From: Ptychodera flava
Taxonomy: Eukaryota; Hemichordata; Enteropneusta; Ptychoderidae
Direction: 5' to 3'
Length of the DNA: 64,000 bases
Assembly: GCF_041260155.1 (NCBI RefSeq)
Contig: NC_091933.1
Location: forward strand, 31,117,933-31,181,932
Position 1 is the stretch's first letter, and each line of letters opens with the position of its first letter. The translations under genes were made by a program, and so were the position numbers. The notes under the pieces were generated by a model. It saw only the letters and a program-made list of their open reading frames with translations. It was not told where the DNA came from and did not search any database. Of the stretch, positions 11,253 through 22,200 are shown piece after piece.

Positions 11253-13652
11253 CTCAGGGGTCAGAAAAGGATCGAAAGTAGAAAGCGGCTTCTGTGTCGC
11301 TAATGTTTCCGATGTTCTTTTGGCACACAGAACAACGTACAGCTACATTTTTACCCCGTCAGCGAGGGATGTATCACAGTGGGAGAGTCATTATCAGTCG
11401 TGTAGAAGAAGAGCGGATATCAGTATCGAAATGAATCGTTTTATGGATTCCAAAAATATTAAAGTCAACGCTGTTCTGTAATCACTTGAACTGCCAAATA
11501 CGTTGAGAGCCTCAGAGATACCATATGGGATAGAACATGTGTTGTTATACAAAGAAAACTTCATCAATGTGTTTCATAAAAGTTAATGAAATTAATTTTA
11601 AAATAGGAAGATGGTCCTTTGAGATGCAAATGCGTTTCAGAACGAAGATGGCTTATTTAAAATTATAAAGTTTCACCGTGATTTAATTTCGCCATTTTGA
11701 TGTTTTAAGCATTTTTACTGTATTTCACGGATTTCCCAGTAAAACAATAGAATCTATGTTTATTTAATATTTTCTGTGAGATTTTATAAGCGGATGTCAT
11801 CCATCAGCGCAAAAGAGGGAAATCTCAGTGAATAATTAATGCCTTTACAACTTCTATTTTTAGTTGATTTTGTATTCTTCTAAGATTTGATCCAGTTTGC
11901 AAAGTTTGTCTAATGTAAATTTCGAATATCGATGGGTTAGAGAGTAATCTTTTGAATAATGCCTTCGATGGGGACGGAAAAGCCCGAATCGTTTTATCAT
12001 TGGAATAATCCAAGCGAGTTCAAATAATTCTGGTCGTACAGTCGTTAAGATTGGGTCTTAACCTCAAATCGAATTTGGCTAGTAAAATCTGACTTTCAAA
12101 AAAAATCAGGATATTTTAACTTGTTTCAGGGAATTTAGATATTTTAAGTGTTTTCAGTCAGTGTAAGGTTATCTTTAAACACTATGTACCGTGATCATCT
12201 GAGTAGCACTGTGATATTGAACTTTCCGGAAGCCTGATTGTGCGAACGGAGTTCCGCATCATCCTGACTTCTCCAAAAGCGGAGAAGGGCACTTTTATCA
12301 AGACCAATGCTTGTTTAACAAATATCCTTCAAGTTTTAAATGCTTAAGTAATCTCTTATCTTTTAAAGACTCGTTTCAAATGTTTCGTAACTTTTACTTA
12401 TACTAGATAATTGAGTGCAATACGAGTACCTAAAAGTAGCACAAAGAAATCAAATGTTTTTATGCGATCGGAAACCCATGCTTATACAGTTGGTTTCACA
12501 TTTCCGGTTTATGCGTTGTCATGGCACGTCGGAAGAATACAACTTAAATGTGTTGCGTGAAATGGGTGTTTTCCAGCCGAATATTGAAATTGATATATGT
12601 AAATTTGATCTGAAATACCCGTCGTCGTATTTTTTAAAGGCAGGCTTGTGACTTTTAAATGTTACGATATCATAGCATCGTGCATTGGTCTACAAAGATT
12701 TCTCCCGCAGAGCACATAGACTGTTGTATCCTGACTAAAAAAGTCTTTCAACTACCAAATGTTTCCCTCAGGATAACCATTTACAGGCCATTGCGAATAT
12801 TGAAAGTCGAATGCATGAGTTGAGCAGTCATCTATCAATTATCAAACGAGTCTTCAGACACCGAACGATGCTTATGGTATGAGTTTATGGTGTACATTTT
12901 CGTTTTTAAAATTGTATGTTTTTGTTTTCTGGAACTTTGTATACAAATATGTATATGTATGTCACATGACAAAATCTCTTAACATCTTTAAATCTCGAGA
13001 AAAAAATTGAAGTTTAAAAATGATTTATTTGTACATTTCTATAAAGGGTCAATTAGACTGTTACAGCCGAAGAAGTGACGGTTATGCTCAGACACACAGC
13101 TTGCCGAGATGAAACACTGGGCTACTGTACCAAGTTGTCTTTTCCAGTACAACGCAACTTGTTTCCTCGCTCTGTGAAGGATTGTCTCTGTTCAGTTCAA
13201 TGTCAGCCTTTAAGTTATTATTTCCTCTCGAGTTTTTAATGCTTTGTCTCTTTACATGCTACAGATGTTGCGCCAATAATGTATCTTCTTAATCTTCTTA
13301 ATAGATGTGCCAGACTCCATGTCGAATACTAAATCATTTTGCGAACAACAACATCAGATTATGTAAAGTTCTTGCAGATTAGAGTAATAATCTAACGCCA
13401 GGTACTTCCCCAAGATAAGTATGGATTGAGTTATGTAAGTGCCTACAACATCTTTGCCCATTGTCAATAAAGTCCCTATAATAAGAATTGAAGAATAATT
13501 GTGTATACACATTTAATGATAGTTTTGTGTTGTTGCAGAGTCTCTGAGATCGAGAGATGTGTGCGTTAGTTCATAAAAAGAGATGTTCGGCGAAGAAGCA
13601 TGCACAAGCTTGGGTCATTGCATTTGAGAAATGACAACATGTGAGAACGGGT

Positions 13653-13654
<2 letters not shown>
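11253..13654. other. Spacer after the aminopeptidase gene
   Basis: AT-rich sequence. It holds one open frame overlapping the end of the aminopeptidase exon (11056-11481, other frame) and one candidate orphan exon (12772-12876). No other gene is recognisable. Confidence 0.5.
12772..12876 (+). CDS. Possible orphan exon
   Basis: A 35-codon open stretch flanked by TTTCCCTCAG and GTATGA. It encodes DNHLQAIANIESRMHELSSH and continues to KRVFRHR, a helix-prone, heptad-like sequence. No partner exon was found on either side and I do not recognise the family, so it may be chance. Confidence 0.25.

Positions 13655-13726
<72 letters not shown>
13655..13726. repeat. (GA)n microsatellite
   Basis: About 36 GA units ending AGAGGAGAA. 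Confidence 0.95.
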
Positions 13727-13728
<2 letters not shown>

Positions 13729-13923
13729 ATGCAACTATGTAACGAGAAAAACAATTAGAAGGACGTCTATCAAATTATCGTCCTGATTTCCGACGGCAAG
13801 TTCCGTGAAAATTAAAAATTAGCCCGGAAGTTGTTTGATCTTGCTTTGCTTATTCGTTTTCTGAACGAAACTTTTTTACTGTTTTTTACGTATCCAGGAT
13901 TGTGCACCTGACCACGAGGACAC

Positions 13924-14812
13924 TTGAAAGTGGCACTCACACTTGGTAACATTTTTAAAGCACATTTTTTTAATGCCAACGGTCGATATTTGACGTGGCG
14001 ACTGCGAGCGGATCGCGAGATATCGATAAAAAACATGTCCTCAAAAAATAAAAGTTTGAATTCCGGTGGCCCACCTAAATTCAGCTTCCGAACATCGAAC
14101 GTTCGGCACTTGGGCCATTGTCAACTAAGCTATGGAGTACGAGTCTACGCTGACGCTGCTGTACGCCACAGTACCACTCGCGTCGGTGATCGGTCATGCC
14201 CCATGGGAGAAAGCCGAGTCTTACTGACTCGGCGTAAAAACGAAAAACAATTTTGCTGATTCCACCAGAATTCGCATAGGTGACTAGCACAGTTACGTGC
14301 GGTGGATACATAGCGGCCGCCGCGTGGTATGCATAGACGCATACCACGCGCGCGGCGTACTGTGTGGCAGACGACAAAATGTAGTCGTCGGAGGCGGCTA
14401 ATATTTGACACGTAAAAACTGATGTTTATGTGGTATTGGTTAAAAATATAATACAACTGATTTAGAATAATGAAAATGACAAAAACTAAGGAGAAGTTTT
14501 AAAAACTTACCTGAGATAAAGGCATAATGCTGTATATAAAGTCTTTGCAGTGGGAAGTAAATTAATTGCGTCGTTCGAACTTATTATAGACTCCCTAGAA
14601 TATCGTCAATCAGCACAACAACAAACCTTCGGGGGATTTCGGGTCAAAATCAGAAACGATCGTAAAACTTCGGGATGTGAAAAATACGCTCGGGAAATGA
14701 CATGTTTTATCGATATCTCGCGATCCGCGCGCAGTCGCCACGTCAAATATCGACCGTTGGCATTAAAAAAATGTGTTTTGAAAATGTTACCAAGTGGGAG
14801 TGCCTCTTGAAA
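13924..14812. mobile_element. Foldback element with 110-bp inverted arms
   Basis: The left arm (about 13924-14038) and right arm (about 14698-14812) are inverted copies: both contain ATATTTGACGTGGCGACTGC-type sequence and ATCGCGAGATATCGATA on opposite strands. No transposase frame lies between them. Outer ends and target duplication are not clear. A 12-bp perfect hairpin sits inside at 14321-14350. Confidence 0.6.
14321..14350. repeat. Perfect 12-bp hairpin
   Basis: CGCGTGGTATGC, a 6-base loop ATAGAC, then the exact reverse complement. It lies in a locally GC-rich patch that includes a NotI-like GCGGCCGC. Confidence 0.85.
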
Positions 14813-15133
14813 TCCGAATGAAAATTATTCTGATGTGTGCAACATTGAAGCTTGTCGATAACATTAGTCCAGTATTGTGCAGGCGGTGGTTCTATGTGTT
14901 AATGTACTGTTTTTACAAAGTCTTATGACACCCAAAGACTTATCTATACACGCCAAGATTTATTTAGCCTCTAACTTTATATGTCTTCTCATCATCTGAT
15001 GTATCCAAAATTCTACGCGCCGAATTTACTTGCAAGTATAAGTTTATTTAATTGTTAAGAACCGATAGAAAGGTCTTATGTCTTCCCTTTCAAGGCATAT
15101 CATTTCGATCTGCATTTTACGATGCATCATTAA

Positions 15134-16046
15134 GGGACCATTCAGTTTTTACGGCCGGGGGGGGGGCGGCAAAATCCAGGGGCGTCATCGTAATTTTGGA
15201 ATCCGCAAAGGGGTAGGAAAGGGGGTCACCACATTTTCAAAAATATAATACCTACAATAAAGTTCACTTTATGCCATGGTCATGATCGACCCTTTTTACC
15301 GGCGGGCCACCGAAGGCGGCCCACTACAATAAATTGACTTTATATAATAGCCCATGAACCTTTTAACGGGCGGATGCCTTTGGTGTCCCACTCCAATTAG
15401 GTTTACTTCATCATGACGCAATGGCCATGATCGACCCTCTTTACCGGCGGGCCGCCTTGGGCGGCCCACTACAATAAATAGGTTTAACGTTTACTTCATG
15501 CGATGGCCAAGATCGACGTGTGGCCCATGACCCTCTTTACCGGCAGGCCTGGACTTTGCCAACCCACTACAATAAGCAGCGGGCTGCCTTCAGCGGCCAA
15601 CTCATATTACAGTATCTGGTTAAGTGCCTATCTCATCTTTGAAAGACCATTTACATGCTCGCGACCCTGAATATTAGCACTGACACAAAAAGGGGAATTT
15701 GCATAACAGTGTGATGGACATAAGTTGTCTATGGAAATGAAGTTAAAAATGGCCTTACAGTTGTCCTAATTAACAGACGTTTGCATGGATGTGGCTGAGA
15801 AGTTTGTGCACTGGCATCTCTGCTACACGGATAAAGTGCGCCGCGTACCGGAGTTCAAATCCAAACCATGCGGGTAAATTTGACATATGTGTTTTGGTTA
15901 TTTTTTAGCCAGGGGGTCATCAAATATTTTCGTCTGACAAAGGGGGGTCATCTTTTTTCACCAAAAATGTAGGGGGTCTATAATTTTTTGAACATCGGCG
16001 AAAAGATTTTGCCGCCGCCCCCGGGCAGTAAAAACTGAACGGTCCC
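15134..16046. mobile_element. PIF/Harbinger-like non-autonomous element, TAA target duplication
   Basis: The ends are inverted: GGGACCATTCAGTTTTTACG on the left and, reversed, GGGACCGTTCAGTTTTTACT on the right. The match extends about 45 bp through a G-run into CGGCAAAATC. The trinucleotide TAA occurs immediately outside both ends (15131-15133 and 16047-16049). A 3-bp TWA duplication with G-rich ends is typical of PIF/Harbinger. There is no transposase frame. Internally it carries degenerate tandem units around GACCCTCTTTACCGGCGGGC. Confidence 0.75.
15283..15600. repeat. Degenerate tandem repeat inside the element
   Basis: Four diverged units contain GACCCTCTTTACCGGCGGGC followed by GGCCCACTACAATAAA. 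They recur roughly every 70-100 bp (near 15287, 15357, 15433 and 15529). Confidence 0.7.
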
Positions 16047-16208
16047 TAAGCTTTATTTGTAAAATAAAAAGCAACCCTCATACAACTGTGCGATGGGACA
16101 CCAACCATGAAATTTGCAGAAAAACAAAAGTATACCATTGAAGAACTTATTGGGGGCGTGCTAGTGTTTCCATCCTCACTATGGCAACAGCGCGAAATCA
16201 AAATCAAA

Positions 16209-16286
16209 ATGGCGACAGTCGACGAGTGGTCATTATCATGGCGGACCACCGTATTTCAGAAAGTACAACGCTACATCCCATTGTGA
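16209..16286 (+). other. Possible overlapping upstream ORF
   Basis: ATGGCGACAG opens a 25-codon frame that overlaps the proposed start at 16238 in another frame and stops at TGA 16284-16286. If transcribed, it could lower translation from 16238. Confidence 0.3.
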
Positions 16287-16290
16287 ACAC
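16238..16290 (+). CDS. Candidate first coding exon of the EF-hand gene
   Basis: ATGGCGGACC opens MADHRISESTTLHPIVN and stops at a consensus donor GTAAGT in phase 2. It joins in frame to 16367. No promoter element is obvious. This is an inference from frame and splice sites alone. Confidence 0.4.
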
Positions 16291-19200
16291 GTAAGTAGAC
16301 ATTTACCGAAGTCATTTGAAATATTGAAGATCGACGCTTCCTTTGTGTCATATTATTTACCAACAGCATGCTGTCTCTGACAAAAAAGGAAGGGTCATCA
16401 ATGACTGCGGAAAGGTCACATACTGATGGTGCGGTAGCTGTGTTACCATTTAGTGCTAGACACAATAGCATTATAATAGAGGCCATATCAGACACTATAA
16501 CCTTAGCGACGTGTACGGAAGTTTTTTGTTAAGCGTCTTTTCTGGGTACCATAAACTCAGTTCAGAAAGGCTAGATCAGGCTTGTTGAGAACTATTGTCA
16601 CTGAGCTAAGAACCATGTCTGCAATGGGGTATACAAAACGAAGATCGAAGATCGAAGACCGAAGACCGAAGATCGAAGACCGAAGACCGAAGACCCCTGA
16701 ATTTGGATTAAAGGCACGATGCACTCTAACCGGCAAGGACGGATCGAACGTTATAATATTTAGTACGCAGTAATTACGCTGTTTCAGACATAATACACGC
16801 CAAATTACCATCACATCGGAGTCAAACTGAAACACTCGCCTGCGCGACTTGATAACGATGGCGGCTAACATTTCAAACACAATACACGAAGTTCAACCGA
16901 AATTATGCCAATACGGCAAAATATGGCCCTTAAATACCGGAGATATCACAGTTCTTTGATTTGTACTTTTGACTTTGACAGATACGGCAAGCCGCTAGTA
17001 TTAGTTTCGGATTTAATTCTCAAATAGGCGCAACCATTTTAAGTTTTAATGTTTCATATGCCATTTTTGATATAATTGTGGATGAATAACTCTCACCTTG
17101 ACCAATTGAAACAATTCCCGACGAAATATGGACGATTATTACGAAAGATATACCAGGGTCTTCGTTTTGTACATTTGGACTTGAAAAACGCCCAAAATTA
17201 GTAGGTTTTTCTTAAATTACTCCAAAAATATACGTCCAAATTTTGTTTTTGGCACGGAATTGACTTCCTCCCACTATTCGTCACAAAATAAACCAATGCC
17301 GACAATGAATGATCCTTAAATACCGGAGATATCAAGGGTCTTCGTTTTTACTTTGACCTTACAGATACGGTAAGCCGCTGGCATTAGGTTTAATTTGTGA
17401 AGAATAGTGGGAGGAAGTCAATTCCGTGCCAAAAACAAAATTTGGACGTATATTTTTGGAGAAATTTAAGAAAAACCTACTAATTTTGGGCGTTTTTCAA
17501 GTCCAAATGTACAAAACGAAGACCCTGGCATATCTTTCGTAATAATCGTCCATATTTCGTCGGAATTGTTTCAATTGGTCAAGGTGAGAGTTATTCATCC
17601 ACAATTATATCAAAAATGGCCATATGAACCATTAAAACTTAAAATAGTTGCGCCTATTTGAGAATTACAATCCGAAACTTATACTAGCGGCTTGCCGTAT
17701 CTGTCAAAGTCAAAAGTACAAATCAAAGACATAATATCTCCGGTATTTAAGGGCCATATTTCGCCGTATTGGCTTAATTTCGGTTGAACTTCGTGTATTG
17801 TGTTTGAAATGTTAGCCGCCATCGTTATCAAGTCGCGCAGGCGAGTGTTTCAGTTTGACTCCGATGTGATGGTAATTTGGCGTGTATTATGTCTGAAACA
17901 GCGTAATTACTGCGTACTAAATATTATAACGTTCGATCCGTCCTTGCCGGTTAGAGTGCATCGTGCCTTTAATCTAAATTCAGGGGTCTTCGGTCTTCGG
18001 TCTTCGATCTTCGGTCTTCGATCTTCGGTGTTCGGTCTTCGGTCTTCGATCTTCGATCTTCTGTCTTCGTTTTGTATACCCCCTATCTGCAATATTGCAA
18101 ACGATGGTTCCCACCTAGCCTCCATCTGTAAATATTACCGCCTTGCCCTCACCGCGCCTTCTGATTGAGATTGCATTTAGATTGGATAGTTTTGGTTTGT
18201 ACCCATTAGTTTTGGGTACCATACCAAAACCACGAATAGGTTGTAGACAAGGAACACTAGACTGTACTGCTAGGAACCTGATCGAAATGCCGAAAATAAC
18301 GCTTTGTAACAAATAGTCAAGGAGGTTAGCTCCCATTTATTAGTCAGTTTATCATGTTATTTTGAATTTAAGAAAGCACTCCTTCACCCTCCATGGTAAA
18401 GTATAATTGAACAAATAATATGTTAGGCCACTGCTCACTACCCACTGGTTGTTAGTTATTACTTGGTATATAATACCTACATCCCATGACAGAAAGAAAG
18501 ATGGACGTTTACAATGGAGTCCAAAAAATGCCATGTAGAAAAGGTGAATTGTTTGTTTGATTTGACCACAATTCCTCCATCACATTTACATGTATACTGT
18601 GAGTGAGGTATTAAAATGTGAATGCAATATTCTCGACTGCGGGCCATCCGGGTTCTTGCCGGTTATCTTACGTCATTTTTGCATCACAGCGCCGTGGGGA
18701 AGTTCGGATTTATCAACCACCAAAGCAATATTCAAAGTTTCAATATACATAAATGACATAACTTTCAGTTCTGATTTTTTCCACACAATTGCTGTATCAT
18801 TCGCTCTTCTGTATCGTCTGATCTCTCATTCACCTCGCTCCTGTGCGTTTCACCTACTGACGTCACTCCGCGGTCAAGAATAAAAAGAAAGTATTCATTG
18901 TTTTACCTTTAGAAGCAGGAGGTTCATATTTAAAAAAGGACCAGTAGCTGTAACTTTCTATGATTTTCACCATTTTGTTTTTTTTTTAATGTCAGCTACG
19001 GTTTCTTGTCCTACTCTCTAGAGCATACTGAGATACAAGTATTCAGCTTGTCAATTAAGCCTATACATGTGTGCTGTATATTGTTGACACGTGAATTCTA
19101 GTATGAAGTTGAATTGAAATGTAAACAGTAGCACAGCATTTTTTTCAAGAATAGACAGTGTCGACAAGCTAAACAGTAGGTGTTTCAAGATGCTTTTGAA

Positions 19201-22200
19201 AGTAGAAAAGGATATTGTGATTGACATTGAGAACAAAAAAGTTGGCATCATTTTACAAGTGGTATAGCCACAAACTGATGACGTCAAATCGCCGTACACA
19301 AAACACAGACGCCTTGTAATTATGGCACTGTGTATTGTGTATGGCGATTCGACGCCCGACGTCATCAGTTTGTGGCTATACACTTGTAAAATGGGGCCAA
19401 AAGTTAAAAATTATCCAAAAGTTACATATAGTAGTTCTCTATAGCCCAATTCCAATGCTACTGATTGTGTGTTGTGTGGCACTTATTTTATTGAAAGTTA
19501 TAATCAACATGTTATATTTGTGAAAAATGAAATGGATTGACCATATGTTTACATATTGGTTTTAATTTTGCTCTTTCCATCAGAAAATATTGAAAGGGAA
19601 TAAGTTAAACATGGTGGACTTCATACAATGGTCAGATTTAGGACTGACACGCCTGTTCAACCCAAACAACAGTGAATTCTTGCCAATTGAAGAGCAACTC
19701 AAGCTGTACAAGCAGCGTGACCTGAGCAAAACGAAGTACTACAAGACCGTAATCAAGATATGGGGAAACAGCAAGCCAAGGAAGAGACTCATTGTGGCGC
19801 CGAAGATGGAGAGGGTGGAAGGCGTGGACGTCCAAGTGAAATCACCTCCGGTGAGATTGCAGCCAATCGAAGGCCAGAAGGGAAGGGAACTGTCCAAGGA
19901 AGATTGGGTGCTATCTGAGGCAGAGAAGCTGAAGTTGCACGATGAAGAGCTGGCTGAGAAGAGGGAAACATTTAAAATGTGGTACGATGAACGGAGACAG
20001 TTGAGGGAGAGTTTAGATAGTCTTGGAGTCAGTGAGAGCTGGTTAGCAAGGAAATCAGACAGAACACCTCTTGAAGAGAAGCTATACAGAAAAATGGTAG
20101 AGGAACGATTGCCAAAAACTGAAACTGTCCAGGTAAGATTATAATAGGATGCCATACATGTATTCAAAATTCTATCATACCAGTGTATTGATGGCGCAAA
20201 TACTGCGATCTGAATTGTCAAGACATGAACATGACTGTGCTAAATTAGCAATATAGCACGGTTGGAGTAGGCACAAGCTCTCAGCTTGAGAAAAATTCCC
20301 TTTTTGATGTTTCACACCAGAATTTCAATTTTAATATCATGATATAATAGCAATAAACCATCTCAGCAATGGGTATACAAATGGATTCACTCCATATGAT
20401 ATTCTCTCGCTATCACTTGTGCACATATGTTATGAATTGTTCAAAATCTCATGGTGTATTGTGTGGTTTATTTCTTAATTGGTATGTTAGAGGCCTATAT
20501 GTTTCTAATCCATTCTTAAACACAATAATAATGGCTGTGATGATCCTATCATCAAAACATGTACTATGTGTACGGTAGGGCATTGCAAACGCATGCAATG
20601 ATTGCTGCAGATATCAGCTTCACTCAGATACTCGTTACAATGTAAATTCAATGAAAGTCTGAGAGTCATACAATGAGTACTTTGTCCAAGCATTGCTGGG
20701 TAAAATCGGTTCTCCAGTGAATGTGACTCATCTATTGCAAAAAGCTCATCTTGTTGATGAGTGTTTTGATTTACGAGCATATGCAATAGCACAGAAATAA
20801 AATGTCATTGTGATTTATCAAATTTACGCTACCAATTGTGAATCATACTTTGTAACATTCAGGCGGATGATTGCATGTAGATGAATCTGACAAGTGGGAT
20901 GAGAGAACGGGGAAATAAGTAAAGCTCAGAACGTAAATATGAAATAAATCGATGATTCATCTTACACTAATTACCTCTGCGGCTGTTTTGTAGTAAGTAG
21001 TTGGAATGACCATATGGTCTGGTGCAGTTGAACTTGACCTTTCACCTGATGATAGCCTGACTTCATGCTTGTATGGGACAATGCTAGAGAGCTGCTGATA
21101 CAGATTAAAAAAATGTCCTATCACTCTCATCACCACTCTGAACAATATTGTCTGTCTGCTCAAAGAATGTGCTACGTAACAGAGTTCAAGATTACTGAAT
21201 GCCCTTGCCTCTCTTCATTTCAGTGGTTGGATTATCTTGAGCCAGTTGGGCTAAAGTGCAGCATTTTGGAAGCCTTTAGCCAACTGCAGTGTTTTTGCCA
21301 AGGTTTGGGAATATCGGTAAATGATTTGGGAACCCCAGTAACATTTCTACTGTCCTCTAATCTGATTGCATTGACATACCAAGGGGAACCCTGGTAAAAT
21401 GACTGGGGAACCCCGCGGTAACATGGGCCCTTAGCAAAGACTCTGAATTGAACTGATCGCTCTCCTTATTTCCAAACAGCCAATCAGGTAGAGGATAGCT
21501 CTACTTTCAGACTCCGTAAGTTGCTGGAAATAACGATAATCTATCAATGAGATATTACCTTCCGAGCCGCTGCACATGGCAAGGGACTTCTGACAAATCA
21601 GAAGTTCGGCATCTTTGCCGCTACGCTGTCAGACAGAGCCAAAATCCTGTGTTTTGGCAGAGATGTATAATTATCATGACACTGAGCTGTTTTATTTTTC
21701 CTTGTTCAGCATTTCATTTACATCTTATGAACAGACAAAAAGACAAACAAACAAAACAAACAAACAAAAAGAATTGGGTGGTTTGAAGAATTGTTGACAC
21801 AGATTTTATGTTGCAGTACATTGTATCATTAGTAAGCTACGGATCCACTAGATTAGGTTTATCAGTGTAGGGTACAGTTTATACACATAGGTGTAGGACA
21901 TACGGTGCATAGCTAAGTTGCCCCAAGCAAGACTCTTTGACTTTGCAGTCAAAGGTTAGGCTCAAGTAATCCTCACTCAAGACAAAAATCAACCTGCATC
22001 ACATGAATCTGCCATAAACGACCATATTTGCCATTTAATTTTTTCACAGATTTGTCAGTGACATAGGTCAGGCTATACAAAAATTGTTTCCTCCACATGC
22101 ATTTCGTTTCATTTCAAAGTTCAACCTGCATGCTTCCAGCATGTTTTGCATGAGAAACAATAGTGTACAAATGTCAGCGGTCTGTCATCAATATGCAAAA

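Larger units (their letters stand above)
16626..18082. mobile_element. 1.46-kb near-palindromic foldback element
   Basis: The left arm (16626 to about 17304) and right arm (about 17374 to 18082) are inverted copies along almost their whole length, with a spacer of about 70 bp. The tips are GGGGTATACAAAACGAAGA and its complement. Next to the tips each arm has a 7-bp minisatellite (CGAAGAY). CTGCAAT occurs near both outer borders. No transposase frame is present. Confidence 0.8.

Noticed and set aside
16639..18070. Coding minisatellite (frames RSKIEDRRPK and FGLRSSIFGL)
   Set aside because: Both frames are the same 7-bp repeat in the two arms of a foldback element; no supporting gene structure.
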